Assembly (NCBI RefSeq): GCF_013359945.1
Contig: NZ_JABWCS010000186.1
Span: forward strand, 1-59,378
Direction of reading: 5' to 3'
DNA from: Paenibacillus agri
GTDB lineage: Bacteria > Bacillota > Bacilli > Paenibacillales > Paenibacillaceae
DNA length: 59,378 bases
In this document: positions 28,679-38,270 of the stretch, one piece after another
How the letters are laid out: each line of letters opens with the position of its first letter
How positions within the stretch are numbered: position 1 is the first letter of the stretch
Notes under the pieces: model-generated
What the model was told of the DNA's origin: nothing
Database searches by the model: none
The model's input: the letters and a program-made list of their open reading frames with translations, nothing else
Translations under genes and position numbers: made by a program

Positions 28679-31600
28679 TTATTTCACCAGTTGTTCTCCG
28701 CCTATTGTTCCGGGCTTGGAGACATGATCTCTCGAAGCTTCTTCAATGTCACCAAACGCCCAGTGGGACGCTGGAACATCACTCCACTGTGGTTGTAAAA
28801 CGCCGGTAAGCGGGCCTCTGCCCAGCACTCTGTTGATGGCAACAACCGCTTCCGCACGTGTCAGAATTGCACCAGGACGGAAAGTACCGTCGGCATAACC
28901 ATTCAAGATGCCTGCACCTTGAGCTTTCAAGATGGCTGCTTGTGCCCAATGGTCTGCAATGTCAGAGAACCCACGCCCCACAGGTGCATCTGTCTCGTCG
29001 AGAGCAGCTACTAGAACTGCCAGCTCTGCCCGGGTCAACGATTGGTTCGGCTTGAACGTACCATCCTGGTAACCTTTCATCAGACCCATCTTAGCAACCT
29101 TGGCAATAGCTTCTGCAGCCCAGTAATCAGACTTAATATCACTGAATACAACATTTGGTTCAGTGGCCTCTGTCTGAGCAACACCCGCAAGAATAGTTGC
29201 CATTTCAGCACGGGTGATCTTGTTATCCGGCTTGAACAAGCCGCCAGGATAACCTTTGATGTATGCCGTGTGTTGAATGGTTTGAGTATCATCCTCTGCG
29301 CCCGGTGCCGGAGTGGCAGTAGGAGCAGGGGTTACCGTTGGAACTGGAGTGGCTGTAGGCTGAACTACTGAGCTAGACGGACCACTTGGATTCGATGGTC
29401 CAGTTGGATCAGTTGGTCCAGCAGGATCCGTTGGCACTGGTGTTTCTGTTGGTGCTGGTGTTTCAGTCGGACCCACAGGACCGCCGTTATCTGCAGCAAC
29501 AACTGTGAACTTCAACTGGTCTGTCAACATGAAATCACCGGATTTTTTGACAGCTTTGAGCGTGTGTACACCGCTGGCCAATCCCGAGACACTGTAGATC
29601 TCCTGTTGATTTTTACGGCTTGGGCTGTAAGCATTTACGGTCTGCACCAGCTGTCCGTCTACATAAATATCTACTTCACCTTGCTCTGGTCCAGTAGGTG
29701 TGATCAGGCTGATTCCAGTACCCTTGAATGTATATTCAAAGGAATCACCATCCACCGCTGTATAATGCACATCATTGTGATAATCGCCCCCGAAGGTAAA
29801 GCTGAGGTTCAGCGTACCCACCGGTTGCGTAGCCAGATAAGATTTGTTCAGTGTAACATGGTTCCCGGTAAGCGTATAATCTGTCCCTGGAATTAGATTA
29901 TATGATCCACTGGTAATTCCCGTGAAGCTTTCCGCCTGTTGCAGCAACGTCACATCAATATCCGCTTGAGCAGATGCTGACTTATCGAAATTCGCTTGTA
30001 CCGGATTAATCAAATTCGGAATTTCAACTTTCAGCATGTCTAGCAGCATGAACCGGCCTGATTTCTTCACGGCCTTCAGTGTGTGCATTCCATCCGGCAG
30101 ATCAGAGATACTGTACAGTACCTGCTGAGCCAACCGTCCATTACGGTAAGCACTGACAGTTTCCTTAAATTGACCGTCAATATAGATATCCATATCTCCC
30201 TGTGACTGGTCTACTTCTGTGATCAGCTGAATTCCCGTTCCTCTGAAGGTATATTCAAAAGAATCGCCGTTCGCCTCAGCGTAATGCACATCATCCTTGT
30301 AGTCGCCCATCCCTCTTCCAGTGCTGCGCGACCAGGAACCGTTGTACTTAATGCCAGGATCGTCGTTATTGATAAGCGCATAACGAATACCTGTAGAATC
30401 GCTGATTCTTATGGTCAGCGTCTGCGGATCACCTGAACTAAAAATTACATTCAGGCTAGTTGCACCCGCAGGCTGCAGTGCGAGGTACTCCTTTTTAATA
30501 GTAAGCTTATCATTAACTACCGTATAATCATCTGAATCGAGGGCCACCCCGTCATTTTCAATGCCGGTCAGCGTATTGCCATTCAAGCTCAGCGTGACAG
30601 TGACATCCTTTTGTTGTTCCACCGCCTTATCGAAGGCTGCAGAGGCCGGATTAATCGTGCTGTTCTGTCCTCCTGCCGGTGTTTCTGTTGTCACTCTAAG
30701 CGCGTCGAGCAGCATATACTGGCCTGAACCCTTAACTACCTTGAGCGTATGTGGACCGTTGTCTAGACCCGACACACTGTATACAGCCTGCTGTACTTCT
30801 CTCGGTCCATTGTTATTAGCGCTTACAGTTTGCGGTGTGCCATTATCGAGGGTAACAATCATGTCCCCCAGATTGCTATCCTTCTCTGTCAGCACGTCAA
30901 TGCCTGTACCCGTAAAGGTGTACTCAAAAGAATCGCCATCCGTCTCAGTGTAATGCACATCGCCATTGTAATCACCAAAGCTTCTACCGGTGTTCGCATT
31001 CCACGATCCGTTGTATTTAATATTGCTGTCATCATCATTAATATAGACTACATTCGTAACGGTTGCATTGTTAGCCAGTGCTGAATTTGCAGCATTGTCG
31101 GCTGCATTGTTCAGGTTATCAGCTTGTGGAGCAAGCGCTGGATTAGTACTTGTGGTATCTTTGATTGCTATGCTGATATCCTGTGCCCCGTTCAACTGCT
31201 CCTTGCCACCATTGCGTTTCCATTCTCCGCTGTAGCGCATGCCTGTATCATCGTCATTGACGGCAGACGTGCCGCTCAGCGCAGTCACTTTAAGCATACG
31301 TGAAGCATGGGGTTCAAGCACACCGCCGCTAAATTCTTTTTCAAAATTACCTAGCTCGGAATGGCTCCACAGGTCACGTACCGAAGCTGGTCCCTCAAGT
31401 CCAAGATCACTCCACTTCACTTTAACCTCCGCACTCCGATTGCCCAGATTGAACAGGGCTACACTGTAAGTGCCGTCTCCGTTATTGGCGTACCAGACTT
31501 GCTGCTGCGTATCCATAGATACCGGATGACCCGGACGACCAGCCTGATTGACTGCAATTACTTCATCATTGGTAAGCAGTTCCAGTCCATAGTCGTCGAG

Positions 31601-32632
31601 CCTTGTCAAGTCATTGCCTGTATAGAGCTGGGCAGAAGAGATCGACCAGAATGTCATCGCAGACTTCCGCTCATCTCTAGTCAGACCATCCATGGAGCCG
31701 TTTCCGATATTCAAGGAATCAAAATCATTCCAGCCTCCCGGTCCTGCATCCCGCCACCAGATCGCCGCAAGCGGGAACAAACGGGAAATACTCGGCCATT
31801 CCGTTAAGCCCTTACTGCTGTCGTAGGCTTCAATATCCCAGTCAATCCGCCAGCCGTTAGCATACTTTTTCCAGAAATCCACATAGTTATGGTCCAGCGC
31901 CCATGAAAGCTCGAACCAGATGTTGTTTCTTGCGAGTGCCTTAGACCAAGCTTCTACATCGCCGCGAGCATCACGGCTCAGGTTGTTGATGCCCGAACCA
32001 GGAGTCACACTGTCAAATTTGACAAAGTTAATGCCCCATTCGCCAAGGAGATCCGCGATGGAATCAATATACTTTTGGGCGCATGGGTTACTGAAATCAA
32101 TTTTATACGTATAGGAATCCCAATAGTCCATAACGGTCAGCGGTTGTGCCGCTATGTCCTGCATACGACATTGTCCGTTAGTTCCATAAATTTCATAGTT
32201 TGCGTTATAACCCGTTATCGACATTCCCGGAATCAGATAAATACCGATCTTCTGTCCATTGTTATGAACATAGTCGATAACCTCCTGAAATCCGTTCGGA
32301 TACAGGGTCTCACTCGGAATAGGCCGGCCGTATTGATCCTCAGCACCGTTCCATCCCGCATCAATATTAATATATTCATAACCATGGGCTTGCAGCTTCT
32401 CACGCATGGCATCCGATTGCTTCTTGACGCCTTCTGCCGATGTCCAGTTGCCTGCCCCATCATACACCTGCATGCTGTAACTGCTCCAGCCCATATACGG
32501 CTTTTGAGCCATACTGGCATCAGCCGCATGCGCCACATTGCTTTTCGTCCCTGCAAAGCCCAACTGCGCTACTGCAATAATGAATACCAGCAGACTCATT
32601 CCCAACCTTTTCCCGATTACTTTCAAAATCAT
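28679..32632 (-). CDS. SLH-anchored GH27 alpha-galactosidase-like enzyme with X2 and repeat modules
   Basis: This 1317-aa secreted wall-bound enzyme has a signal peptide (about 1-37) and a GH27 catalytic domain (about 41-360; MGWSSY, DAGWN, nucleophile D207 in FVKFD, D266 in RIDWD as acid/base) with its C-terminal beta domain to about 452. A mosaic follows: an orphan N-terminal piece of a repeat module (457-470), a full module (529-648), X2 domain (659-745), a full module (752-871), X2 domain (874-948), then a module lacking its first 25 or so residues (949-1045). A Thr/Pro linker (1050-1112), three SLH repeats (about 1118-1270) and a fourth partial SLH (1283-1304) complete it. It probably releases galactose or trimmed glycan at the cell surface. 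It is transcribed from regulatory module B. Confidence 0.9.
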   Translation of the reverse strand: MILKVIGKRLGMSLLVFIIAVAQLGFAGTKSNVAHAADASMAQKPYMGWSSYSMQVYDGAGNWTSAEGVKKQSDAMREKLQAHGYEYINIDAGWNGAEDQYGRPIPSETLYPNGFQEVIDYVHNNGQKIGIYLIPGMSITGYNANYEIYGTNGQCRMQDIAAQPLTVMDYWDSYTYKIDFSNPCAQKYIDSIADLLGEWGINFVKFDSVTPGSGINNLSRDARGDVEAWSKALARNNIWFELSWALDHNYVDFWKKYANGWRIDWDIEAYDSSKGLTEWPSISRLFPLAAIWWRDAGPGGWNDFDSLNIGNGSMDGLTRDERKSAMTFWSISSAQLYTGNDLTRLDDYGLELLTNDEVIAVNQAGRPGHPVSMDTQQQVWYANNGDGTYSVALFNLGNRSAEVKVKWSDLGLEGPASVRDLWSHSELGNFEKEFSGGVLEPHASRMLKVTALSGTSAVNDDDTGMRYSGEWKRNGGKEQLNGAQDISIAIKDTTSTNPALAPQADNLNNAADNAANSALANNATVTNVVYINDDDSNIKYNGSWNANTGRSFGDYNGDVHYTETDGDSFEYTFTGTGIDVLTEKDSNLGDMIVTLDNGTPQTVSANNNGPREVQQAVYSVSGLDNGPHTLKVVKGSGQYMLLDALRVTTETPAGGQNSTINPASAAFDKAVEQQKDVTVTLSLNGNTLTGIENDGVALDSDDYTVVNDKLTIKKEYLALQPAGATSLNVIFSSGDPQTLTIRISDSTGIRYALINNDDPGIKYNGSWSRSTGRGMGDYKDDVHYAEANGDSFEYTFRGTGIQLITEVDQSQGDMDIYIDGQFKETVSAYRNGRLAQQVLYSISDLPDGMHTLKAVKKSGRFMLLDMLKVEIPNLINPVQANFDKSASAQADIDVTLLQQAESFTGITSGSYNLIPGTDYTLTGNHVTLNKSYLATQPVGTLNLSFTFGGDYHNDVHYTAVDGDSFEYTFKGTGISLITPTGPEQGEVDIYVDGQLVQTVNAYSPSRKNQQEIYSVSGLASGVHTLKAVKKSGDFMLTDQLKFTVVAADNGGPVGPTETPAPTETPVPTDPAGPTDPTGPSNPSGPSSSVVQPTATPVPTVTPAPTATPAPGAEDDTQTIQHTAYIKGYPGGLFKPDNKITRAEMATILAGVAQTEATEPNVVFSDIKSDYWAAEAIAKVAKMGLMKGYQDGTFKPNQSLTRAELAVLVAALDETDAPVGRGFSDIADHWAQAAILKAQGAGILNGYADGTFRPGAILTRAEAVVAINRVLGRGPLTGVLQPQWSDVPASHWAFGDIEEASRDHVSKPGTIGGEQLVK

Positions 32633-32668
32633 CCCTACCCCCTCCTAGAATGTTGGTGTAAATCATTT

Positions 32669-32793
32669 TGATAGCGCTTTCTCACGAGAAGATCATAGTA
32701 GAAGATGAATTTCCAAGATAGGTACATTTCGGTATTTTGCGTACAATTAACCCTTAAACAGGGGGCAAAACAGCATAGAACGGACAGTTTTCC
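32669..32793 (-). promoter_or_regulatory. Regulatory module copy B (SLH-GH27 promoter)
   Basis: This is the second copy of the module described at 25055-25192, 37 nt upstream of the GH27 start. The cre 14-mer at 32669-32682 is identical to that of copy A, and the blocks keep their spacing to within 1-2 nt up to GCGTACA. The TGTACGC/TGTACC direct repeat and TACTAT -10 are kept. Sequence between blocks has diverged, so the blocks look functionally conserved. Confidence 0.75.
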
Positions 32794-32950
32794 ATTTATA
32801 ATGAAGAAAAGCAAAAAAAACAACAAAACGCTGTTCTCATTAGAACGACGCTCACTTTAGTCCTCTCACCAAATACTGTTGGTTCATTGTTCCCTCAACC
32901 CCATTTCAATCGGGTACATTATTAGAGATGACGCCAATACTGGGTGCACC

Positions 32951-32993
32951 TAAATAGCCAGTCCCCGGCAGATCCCGGGAGACTGGCTATTTA
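32951..32993. terminator. Inverted repeat after GH5, probable terminator
   Basis: AATAGCCAGTC and GACTGGCTATT form a long stem with an inner CCCGG/CCGGG pair, 75 nt after the GH5 stop. T-runs are poor on both sides, so termination may be partial. The rest of the 32794-33067 gap shows no gene. Confidence 0.55.
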
Positions 32994-33067
32994 AACTTGC
33001 AGGATTTTGGAATCTCCGTCTCACAAACAGGAGGCACTCCCGCAAGCATTGAGGAGAAGTTGTATTG

Positions 33068-34705
33068 TCATGCTAAACATTCGAGCTCTATGGACAGCAG
33101 TTCAATAGTACCTTGCTGAAGAGCTACTTTTATTACCGATTCCCGTGATCTCTTAAACGGACCTACACGGATATGAGTTTTCTCATCGTCACTCTTCAAA
33201 TGGACTACCTGAATTTCCTTATCATCTTGCTCTACTGTTAATTGCGCATCTTCTGTGCACTTCAACTCCAACTGCGCATAACCGTCGTCATTAACTGCAC
33301 TGAACGTGTAGCAAGCAAACTCCCGCTCCCTGAGTTCAAGTCCTAACAGGTCCCAGCCGCTATCAAAACCAAAACGCTTCTTCTCCAGCTTATCGGATAA
33401 GGATACCAGCTTCATCCCTGTCGTGGACCGGTAACGATAAATATTGCCTTCTTCCCGCAGGCCGCTAAAGCTTCGACCTTTACCAGGTAGCTCATCGAAA
33501 TCTGTTGCCCGGACGCGGCAGCCCGGACGTCGGAATGCCGAATCCGTTACCAACGAATTGGCACGGCAATTCTCCAGCTTCATATTCTCAAGGAAAGCAT
33601 CCAGCGTCCTTTGCACATCCTTTTGCTCCGGTCGAGGGCCACTTTCGGAGTACGCGAGAAATTCTTTCCATCCCTCAGGTTGAGCGATAGAGAACGGAGA
33701 GTTGGTACACTCCATTTTTTTCCACGGCCAGAGATTGTAACCGATTCCCATAGAAACCGCTAAAGGATACATTGCAGCAAACCATTCCGGATAATTCTCT
33801 CCCGTCTCACCGAGCCACAAAGGCTGATTCAGACGCTCAGAGGTATCCAGAAACTCCTGCAAAGCTTCGATTCCTGGCATACAGGCGTACCGATGGAAAT
33901 GAATGACCATGTTGTCATCGTAACGTTTGTAGAACACGGAAACATCTGTAGACCAATGATGACCCTCAATAGATAACATATGCACTGGATCAATAGCGCG
34001 GATCTCGCGGATAGCCTCATCATAGAAATTTGCCAGCTTTTGCAGAAGATAATACTGGTGGTAACCTTCATTCAATCCTGGACGAAGAGGCTCATTCAGC
34101 AGGTCATAACCACCTACAATCCAGCGGTCCTTATAACGGCGCGCCAATTCCTTCCACAGTTCGATGCCCTTATTCCAGCTTTCAGAATCGGTGAAAAGCC
34201 GCGGTGAATCATCCACCGAATCGTCGATATTCGCACCTGTCTGTCCACCAGGAGCACCATGCAGATCTAAAAAAGCGTACAGCTTAAATTCCTCGCACCA
34301 ATCCAGACATCGGTCCAGCAAAGCAAAGCCATCTTCGTTCCAGGACGTTCCCGGCTCATCCTTCATGAGCACCCGCCAGCCAATCGGAATCCGCACGGAG
34401 TTATAGCCCAGTTCAGCCATCATGCGAATATCCTCGCGGGTAACATAGTTTTCACGAAAACGGGTCCAGAAGCTTTCAGAATACTGGCTACCTGTCAGTT
34501 CGCGGATAACCTGTTCCATCCTTCGCGGACGGTCGAATCTTTCCGAACGAGATAACCACATATACCCTTCAGGCAGTAACCAGTTCCCCAGTCCCCAACC
34601 GGTTAGTATAATTTTGTCCCCGTCTCCGTTAACAACATCTGTCCCCTGCGATCGCAGGAACCCTTTGACCAAGCTTCGGTCCGTATGTTCAAACATATAT
34701 GCCAT
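33068..34705 (-). CDS. GH5 family glycoside hydrolase, cytosolic
   Basis: This 545-aa protein has a GH5-type TIM barrel (about 25-370). Recognisable segments are NSVRIPIGWR, FLDLHGAPGGQTG, the acid/base Glu in YDLLNEPLRP, HFHRY and the nucleophile Glu in PLWLGETGENYPEW. It resembles the exo-beta-1,3-glucanase/BglC-like branch, but the substrate is uncertain. A C-terminal region of about 170 residues is beta-rich and may bind carbohydrate. There is no signal peptide. ATG at 34705 and ATG at 34696 are both possible with AGAGGGG at non-ideal spacing. It lies 50 nt after the response regulator and may be co-transcribed with the two-component system. Confidence 0.82.
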   Translation of the reverse strand: MAYMFEHTDRSLVKGFLRSQGTDVVNGDGDKIILTGWGLGNWLLPEGYMWLSRSERFDRPRRMEQVIRELTGSQYSESFWTRFRENYVTREDIRMMAELGYNSVRIPIGWRVLMKDEPGTSWNEDGFALLDRCLDWCEEFKLYAFLDLHGAPGGQTGANIDDSVDDSPRLFTDSESWNKGIELWKELARRYKDRWIVGGYDLLNEPLRPGLNEGYHQYYLLQKLANFYDEAIREIRAIDPVHMLSIEGHHWSTDVSVFYKRYDDNMVIHFHRYACMPGIEALQEFLDTSERLNQPLWLGETGENYPEWFAAMYPLAVSMGIGYNLWPWKKMECTNSPFSIAQPEGWKEFLAYSESGPRPEQKDVQRTLDAFLENMKLENCRANSLVTDSAFRRPGCRVRATDFDELPGKGRSFSGLREEGNIYRYRSTTGMKLVSLSDKLEKKRFGFDSGWDLLGLELREREFACYTFSAVNDDGYAQLELKCTEDAQLTVEQDDKEIQVVHLKSDDEKTHIRVGPFKRSRESVIKVALQQGTIELLSIELECLA

Positions 34706-34755
34706 GTCCCCTCTCAACGCCTTACTTTTATTATAAGAGAATCCATTTTAATAAC

Positions 34756-36291
34756 CTATCCTTCGAATTTCGGGTAGGGTATTGTTTTTTTGGGTGGCTG
34801 CTGGTTCTGATTCCGGTACTCCAGAGCCGTGATCCCCTCTGATTCTTTAAAAATCCGGATGAAATGTTTCACATTATCGAAGCCCACCTGTTGACCTATT
34901 TCGTATACTTTTAGATCAGAACCCGCAAGGAGCTCCTTGGCCTTCTCCAGTCTAAAATTTCTTAGATATGAAGAAAAACTTGTTCCTGTATATTCTTTAA
35001 AGGCATGACTGAAGTAAGTATAGTTCAGTGACAATTGATTCGAGACCACAGCCATGTTCAAGTCTTCGGCAAAATGCTCATGGACGTAATTAATAGCTTT
35101 CTGCATACTCTTGTTCTCCTGACTGCTTTGCTCTCTGGCCACTTTCATAAAGGCATCTAAACGCACTAACAGTTCTTCAACCTTATTATAATAATCTTCA
35201 AAGCGCTGGAAATTTCCAATGTGACCCACCTGACTATATAGCCTCAGAATATGAATGGATTCTTGACCATAGCACCGGTAAACCTTATCAAAAATATCTT
35301 CATTCATAATGACACTGATACGCTCCAAATATCCGATCTCACAGCGGCTAATCACCTGGATATTCAATATCTGCTGAAGGAGCTGCTTAACCTCTGGCAG
35401 ACGATCGGTACCCAGCAGATTGGATAATCGGCGGATCGTCTCTAGAGGTAATTCACAATTTGAACACCGTTTTATAATATGGTCATAGAACAATACTTCT
35501 GTGTTATTGATAAGGAGGAAATATTTCATCGTCTGTTTGGCTTCGCTATACGCTTTGCGCAACTGCTGAATACCCTCCGTACTAGAACTGAGAGCAATTC
35601 GGTATTCCCGCTCACCTAATTTCTTCAGCTCTTCTGCTAGTTGAAGAAGTTCATTTTTATTTTGAGCTACAACTATGATATTTCCTTCTTTGTCTTTGCT
35701 AATAATAAAATTCTCCGCTTCAGACAGCAGCACAGATATAAGATCATTCTGCCTTATACATATAATTCCTAATATATATTGGTCCTCCAGCCAACCGTAT
35801 CCTGCATTTAGCAAATTGGTTGATGTTTCACTAGAATCATTGCTGTTAGAATTGAGAATATTAGCGATCCAATCCGAAGGAGAAGGCTCGGTTAATAATT
35901 CATTCTGCTTCTTTCGATCCAGTATCTCAATTCTGATTCTCTCCATAAATGAATATAATTCTTCGCGTACGACAGGCTTAAGTAAATAATCTTTAACCTG
36001 ATATCGTATCGCTTTTTGTGCATATTGAAAATCATTGTACCCGCTAAGTAATAAAACCTCCGGTTTATACGGAAACTGCTGAATATGGGATAATAACGTA
36101 ATTCCATCCATTATAGGCATTCGGATGTCTGTTATGATGACGTCTGCTGAATCCTGTTCTAGCTGCTCCAAGGCATCTCTTCCGTCCTCTGCGAATCGAA
36201 AAGAATAGACCTCAGGGAATTTCCTTTCGATCATGGACTGTAATCCCATTCGTATATTATACTCATCATCAACAATCATTAATTTAATCAT
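34756..36291 (-). CDS. AraC-type response regulator (YesN-like) of a two-component pair
   Basis: This 511-aa response regulator has a receiver domain (about 1-120: LMIVDDEYN, VIITDIRMP with the phospho-Asp, YLLKPV with Lys). A middle region of unknown fold and a C-terminal AraC domain (about 395-497; YEIGQQVGFDNVKHFIRIFK as second HTH) follow. The start at 36291 is set by AGGAAGG upstream and the conserved MIKLMIVDDE. It overlaps the kinase stop by 8 nt, showing translational coupling. It probably activates the second importer and/or the GH5 gene in response to the kinase. Confidence 0.9.
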   Translation of the reverse strand: MIKLMIVDDEYNIRMGLQSMIERKFPEVYSFRFAEDGRDALEQLEQDSADVIITDIRMPIMDGITLLSHIQQFPYKPEVLLLSGYNDFQYAQKAIRYQVKDYLLKPVVREELYSFMERIRIEILDRKKQNELLTEPSPSDWIANILNSNSNDSSETSTNLLNAGYGWLEDQYILGIICIRQNDLISVLLSEAENFIISKDKEGNIIVVAQNKNELLQLAEELKKLGEREYRIALSSSTEGIQQLRKAYSEAKQTMKYFLLINNTEVLFYDHIIKRCSNCELPLETIRRLSNLLGTDRLPEVKQLLQQILNIQVISRCEIGYLERISVIMNEDIFDKVYRCYGQESIHILRLYSQVGHIGNFQRFEDYYNKVEELLVRLDAFMKVAREQSSQENKSMQKAINYVHEHFAEDLNMAVVSNQLSLNYTYFSHAFKEYTGTSFSSYLRNFRLEKAKELLAGSDLKVYEIGQQVGFDNVKHFIRIFKESEGITALEYRNQNQQPPKKTIPYPKFEG

Positions 36292-38170
36292 CAATGTCCT
36301 TCCTCCCTTCAAAATTAAGAAGGGGCATACTCATAACAACACGAGTATAACTACCTGCCATACTCTCTATGCGTATACCATAATCAAGTCCATAGCTCAT
36401 AATCAGGCGTTGATCCACATTGCGAAGACCGATGCCGCTGCCCCCTTCGTTTTGAACCATTTCCCGTAATTCCTGATAATCTCTTTCCTCCATCCGCAGC
36501 AAGTTAGACAGAATACGGATTTTCTCTTCGGGAATGCCGCAGCCATTATCCATAATCTCAATGAAACAAGTATTGTTCTGAGCCATAGCAGTAATAGAGA
36601 TGATGAATGTCCCAGATTTTGAGTTCATCTGCCTCATCCCGTGCTTCACTGCATTTTCCACAATGGGCTGCAAAGACATCTTTAATGATTCCTGATCTAA
36701 TAATGCAGGGTCAATGACTACATTGAGCTCAATTTTACCATTGTAACGGATATTCATAATGTCAATATAATGATGAACATGGTTTAGCTCTTCTTCCAGC
36801 TTTACATGTTCCCGTGTCCACTGCAGTGTATAACGCATCATTCCTCCAAGCGAGGTGAGCGCGTCCGAAATAACATATTGCTGCTCCATCTCCGCCAGCA
36901 TCTTCAGATTTTCCAATGTGTTATATAGAAAATGTGAATCGATTTGGTTCTTGAGCGCTTTCAGCTCAGCTTCTTTACCCGCCGCTTGCCTATTAGCCTG
37001 CTCCGCAATGAGTTCATTAATTTTACTAAGCAATTTCCGGTAATGATGTCCGAGCTCCCCAATCTCATCCGTTCCGGTTATCGGAAGATCCACGTTAAAG
37101 TTGCCGCCTCTTACTTTTTTCATTGAATCTTGCAGGACTCTAAGCCGTTTAAGAATCATGGACTGCATGAAATAAGATAATAAACTTAAGAATGCCATCA
37201 AAAAGATAATGATGATGATTAATTTGCTTCGCCTTTCTTTGATATCAGCCATAGTATCTGCCAAACTCACAATATTTACAAGATGGACATCAATAGATGG
37301 TATATAGCTCTGAATGGCCAAATAGGGTTGTCCAGCTGTATAAAATTCAACTACTTCGTTGCTTGGCTCATTATTCAATACAAGGCTTTCAATGAATTGC
37401 TCGGCGGAGACATTATTGAACATAACCGAAGAATCCAAACTAAATACTTTATGATCCCTAGTTACAATAACCAATTGCGAACCGGGATCTTGAACTTTAC
37501 TGAAGGTTTTCAGAAAAAAATTCTGCATGCTCATACTTATTTCCAATATGCCGTTATGCGTAGTATCATCGAAAAATTTAAACCCCTTGAGTAGCGATGC
37601 TTCAAACCTCACCGGTTCTGAAGGTGCACCCACCAGTACGCCCTCCTGCTCTCCCATTACCCAATAACTACTGCCTTCTTGCCTCAGTACGTCCCTATAC
37701 CAATATTTATTATGAATGCGGGACTCCTGAAGAAGTACAGGCCAAAACTCCTGCACATTGGGGTTACTTGTAAATAATCTGACTTTGGATATTCGCGGAT
37801 TGTTAAAAAGATAATATTGAAAATCGCTTATTAATTTCGTTTTGATTTCGAGCAAGGCTTCAGTGTTAAAATCTTGCTGGGATTGCAGAAAATCATTCAT
37901 TTCCCGGTTAGAAAGTGCGAGTTGAGCGGTCCACTCCATAAGTTCAATATTATTTTCTAAATTTGTTTTCTCAATATCCAGGATCGCTTCATTATTTCTG
38001 ATCAGTTCGTCCATAGACTTAGAACTTTCATGAGAAAAGCTGTAAGACGAGAAAAGCAGCACCGGAATAAAAATCAAAAACATAAACGAAAGGATCAACT
38101 TAGCTTGAAGCGAAAGGCTACGGATAATTTGTTGGATATACACTAGCATCTTGATGTTCTTAATCTTCAA
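36284..38170 (-). CDS. Sensor histidine kinase, YesM type
   Basis: This 628-aa membrane kinase has a first membrane segment (about 20-42), an extracellular sensor (about 43-305), a second membrane segment (about 310-335) and a HAMP domain (about 335-390). The His_kinase domain has the phospho-His in NQIDSHFLYNTLENL, and an HATPase domain follows (NAVKHGM, DNGCGI, GSGIGLRNV). The TTG start follows GAGGG; an ATG seven codons in lacks a ribosome site. It is the cognate partner of the overlapping regulator. It likely senses extracellular oligosaccharide, perhaps through binding protein 2 encoded just upstream. Confidence 0.9.
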   Translation of the reverse strand: MKIKNIKMLVYIQQIIRSLSLQAKLILSFMFLIFIPVLLFSSYSFSHESSKSMDELIRNNEAILDIEKTNLENNIELMEWTAQLALSNREMNDFLQSQQDFNTEALLEIKTKLISDFQYYLFNNPRISKVRLFTSNPNVQEFWPVLLQESRIHNKYWYRDVLRQEGSSYWVMGEQEGVLVGAPSEPVRFEASLLKGFKFFDDTTHNGILEISMSMQNFFLKTFSKVQDPGSQLVIVTRDHKVFSLDSSVMFNNVSAEQFIESLVLNNEPSNEVVEFYTAGQPYLAIQSYIPSIDVHLVNIVSLADTMADIKERRSKLIIIIIFLMAFLSLLSYFMQSMILKRLRVLQDSMKKVRGGNFNVDLPITGTDEIGELGHHYRKLLSKINELIAEQANRQAAGKEAELKALKNQIDSHFLYNTLENLKMLAEMEQQYVISDALTSLGGMMRYTLQWTREHVKLEEELNHVHHYIDIMNIRYNGKIELNVVIDPALLDQESLKMSLQPIVENAVKHGMRQMNSKSGTFIISITAMAQNNTCFIEIMDNGCGIPEEKIRILSNLLRMEERDYQELREMVQNEGGSGIGLRNVDQRLIMSYGLDYGIRIESMAGSYTRVVMSMPLLNFEGRKDIDD

Positions 38171-38200
38171 GCAGCCCTCACATCCTGCATAATGATAGAA

Positions 38201-38254
38201 GCAAGCCCGGTTATATTCATTCGAAATTACAGAGTGAATATCCGGGCTTGCTTA
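38201..38254 (-). terminator. Hairpin after binding protein 2
   Basis: AAGCAAGCCCGG and CCGGGCTTGCTT enclose an inner ATATTCA/TGAATAT stem. It lies between the binding-protein stop and the kinase start, so it separates importer 2 from the two-component genes. Confidence 0.75.
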
Positions 38255-38270
38255 TTAATAAATGAAAAGT

